From contig BDTD01000025.1 in assembly GCA_002897635.1 (NCBI GenBank), forward strand, positions 62,001 to 126,000: DNA of 64,000 bases, in the 5' to 3' direction. Shown piece after piece: positions 63,214 to 64,000 of this stretch. A program made the position numbers and the translations under genes. Origin of the DNA: a bacterium BMS3Abin11. Its GTDB lineage: Bacteria; Pseudomonadota; Gammaproteobacteria; BMS3Bbin11. The stretch's first letter is position 1. Each line of letters opens with the position of its first letter. The notes under the pieces are model-generated. The model did no database searches. It was not told where the DNA came from and was given only the letters and a program-made list of their open reading frames with translations.

Positions 63214-64000
63214 ATGGGATGGCGAAAAATTTTTTTAAACAAGTGGACACTGCTGATTTTGTCTATCACCCTGTTGTTATCAATTCTTATCTATAAAGAC
63301 TTCGAACCGCCGCTCACTATGGAGAGCGAACCAACAGGGATTACAACGGAGCTATCGTCGATCCTGCTGGATAGTTCTGTGACCTACGAGCAGGTTAGAC
63401 CGGTTCTGGAGCGACGCTGTGTGGTGTGCCATGGCTGTTACGATGCACCTTGCCAGCTGAAACTCTCCTCAAATGAAGGCCTACAAAGAGGTGGCACCGA
63501 AGAGCTGGTCTACGATTATAAGCGTATAACGCCCGTTCAACCGACACGTCTGTTTGTGGACGCCAGGAGTACGGCACAATGGCGTTCCCGCGGATTTACA
63601 TCGGTACTCAACGAAGGAGGGCAACAGACAGCAGAGGAAAACCTGAAAAACTCAGTATTATACCGCCTGCTGCGACTGAAGCAGCAGCACCCACAGCCCG
63701 ACTCTGACCAGTTGCCGGATAGCTTCACTCTGGAGCTAAACCGTAAACAGACCTGTCCAACTCTGGAATCGGTTGATAGATTCTCCCGCGAACATCCACT
63801 ATGGGGCATGCCCTATGCCATGCCTAACCTTCCACAACAGGAATACCGCACCCTCGTTTCCTGGCTGGCTCAGGGGGCGAAGGCACCAGCACCGGCAGGT
63901 CCCTCCATCACTGTACTGCCACAGATTAATCAATGGGAAAACTTTCTAAATCAGTCATCTAGCAAACAGCGATTGGTCAGCCGCTACCTCTATGAACACC
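63214..64000 (+). CDS. cti: Fatty acid cis/trans isomerase (5' part)
   Basis: The frame is open from the ATG at 63214 (GTG at 63211 also possible) through the window end, giving 262 residues. A signal anchor (WTLLILSITLLLSILIY) leads to a cytochrome-type heme motif C69-VV-C72-H in RRCVVCHGCYDAPCQLKLSS, followed by PTRLFVDARSTAQWRSRGF and SREHPLWGMPYAMP. These are diagnostic for Cti, a periplasmic heme enzyme that converts cis to trans unsaturated fatty acids in membrane lipids, making the membrane more rigid under solvent or heat stress. Family members are about 750-800 residues, so most of the gene lies beyond the window. Confidence 0.93.
   Translation, partial: MGWRKIFLNKWTLLILSITLLLSILIYKDFEPPLTMESEPTGITTELSSILLDSSVTYEQVRPVLERRCVVCHGCYDAPCQLKLSSNEGLQRGGTEELVYDYKRITPVQPTRLFVDARSTAQWRSRGFTSVLNEGGQQTAEENLKNSVLYRLLRLKQQHPQPDSDQLPDSFTLELNRKQTCPTLESVDRFSREHPLWGMPYAMPNLPQQEYRTLVSWLAQGAKAPAPAGPSITVLPQINQWENFLNQSSSKQRLVSRYLYEH

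Noticed and set aside
1-64000. CRISPR array, tRNA/rRNA genes, prophage or complete insertion sequence
   Set aside because: No spaced identical repeats, no cloverleaf I could confirm, and no transposase, integrase or capsid-like protein among the coding frames. The holin-like gene at 19741 belongs to a chromosomal family despite its name.

Overview
The window reads as a chromosomal stretch of a gammaproteobacterium, probably a free-living, respiring and perhaps lithotrophic one. This is an inference from gene content: a complete PstSCAB system, Fe-superoxide dismutase, EmrAB, Kup, MprF, a heme-containing fatty-acid cis/trans isomerase, several c-type cytochromes with CcdA/TlpA maturation genes, and a fused monoheme cytochrome/outer-membrane barrel. 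No rRNA, tRNA, CRISPR array, transposase or phage structural gene was recognised.

Layout. 1-3140: tail of an unknown membrane protein, a DedA protein, and an OmpR-type response regulator with its histidine kinase. 3200-4000: a small membrane protein, then gene debris. 4104-12280: a YfdX protein followed by a tightly packed MoxR-DUF58-DUF4381-BatA-BatB/C-BatD operon, closed by a 26-bp palindrome. 12334-15365 (minus): Fe-SOD, a DUF3096 microprotein, cardiolipin synthase and a conserved unknown protein. 15698-34308: a metabolic and stress region with enolase, class I aldolase, a CorA-type transporter, acetate kinase, phosphoketolase, a P-type H+-ATPase, phosphoenolpyruvate synthase and a histidine phosphatase, interleaved with many broken duplicates. 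34364-40045: a second YfdX protein, a 33-bp inverted-repeat element, a Crp-like regulator, a multiheme cytochrome c and, divergently, the cytochrome-porin and a BamE-like protein. 40062-44117 (minus): pstSCAB behind a double Pho box. 44389-52596 (minus): MprF, Kup, a DUF202 protein, EmrB, EmrA. 53055-57758: TlpA-like thioredoxin, CcdA, YHS protein, alkylsulfatase-type metallo-beta-lactamase. 57888-62868 (minus): dynamin-like GTPase, glutamate decarboxylase, glutamate/GABA-type antiporter and a coupled small protein. 63214-end: 5' part of a cis/trans isomerase gene.

How the genes fit together. The common theme is envelope and acid/oxidative stress: YfdX twice, GadB with its antiporter, a proton-pumping ATPase, SOD, cardiolipin synthase, MprF, cis/trans isomerase, K+ uptake and efflux. 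The sugar-phosphate genes form a second theme: phosphoketolase plus acetate kinase make acetyl-phosphate, acetate and ATP, while enolase, aldolase and PEP synthase can run gluconeogenesis. These look like accessory copies (the enolase is divergent).

The two most notable features are these. First, a divergent redox module at 36-40 kb (multiheme cytochrome c plus Crp regulator facing a Cyc2-like cytochrome-porin plus BamE-like protein) around a consensus FNR-type box. Second, a debris field in which pieces of enolase, phosphoketolase, histidine phosphatase, kinase tail, an APC permease, a phosphate-binding protein and an unknown secreted family recur in degraded form, pointing to repeated local duplication and decay.
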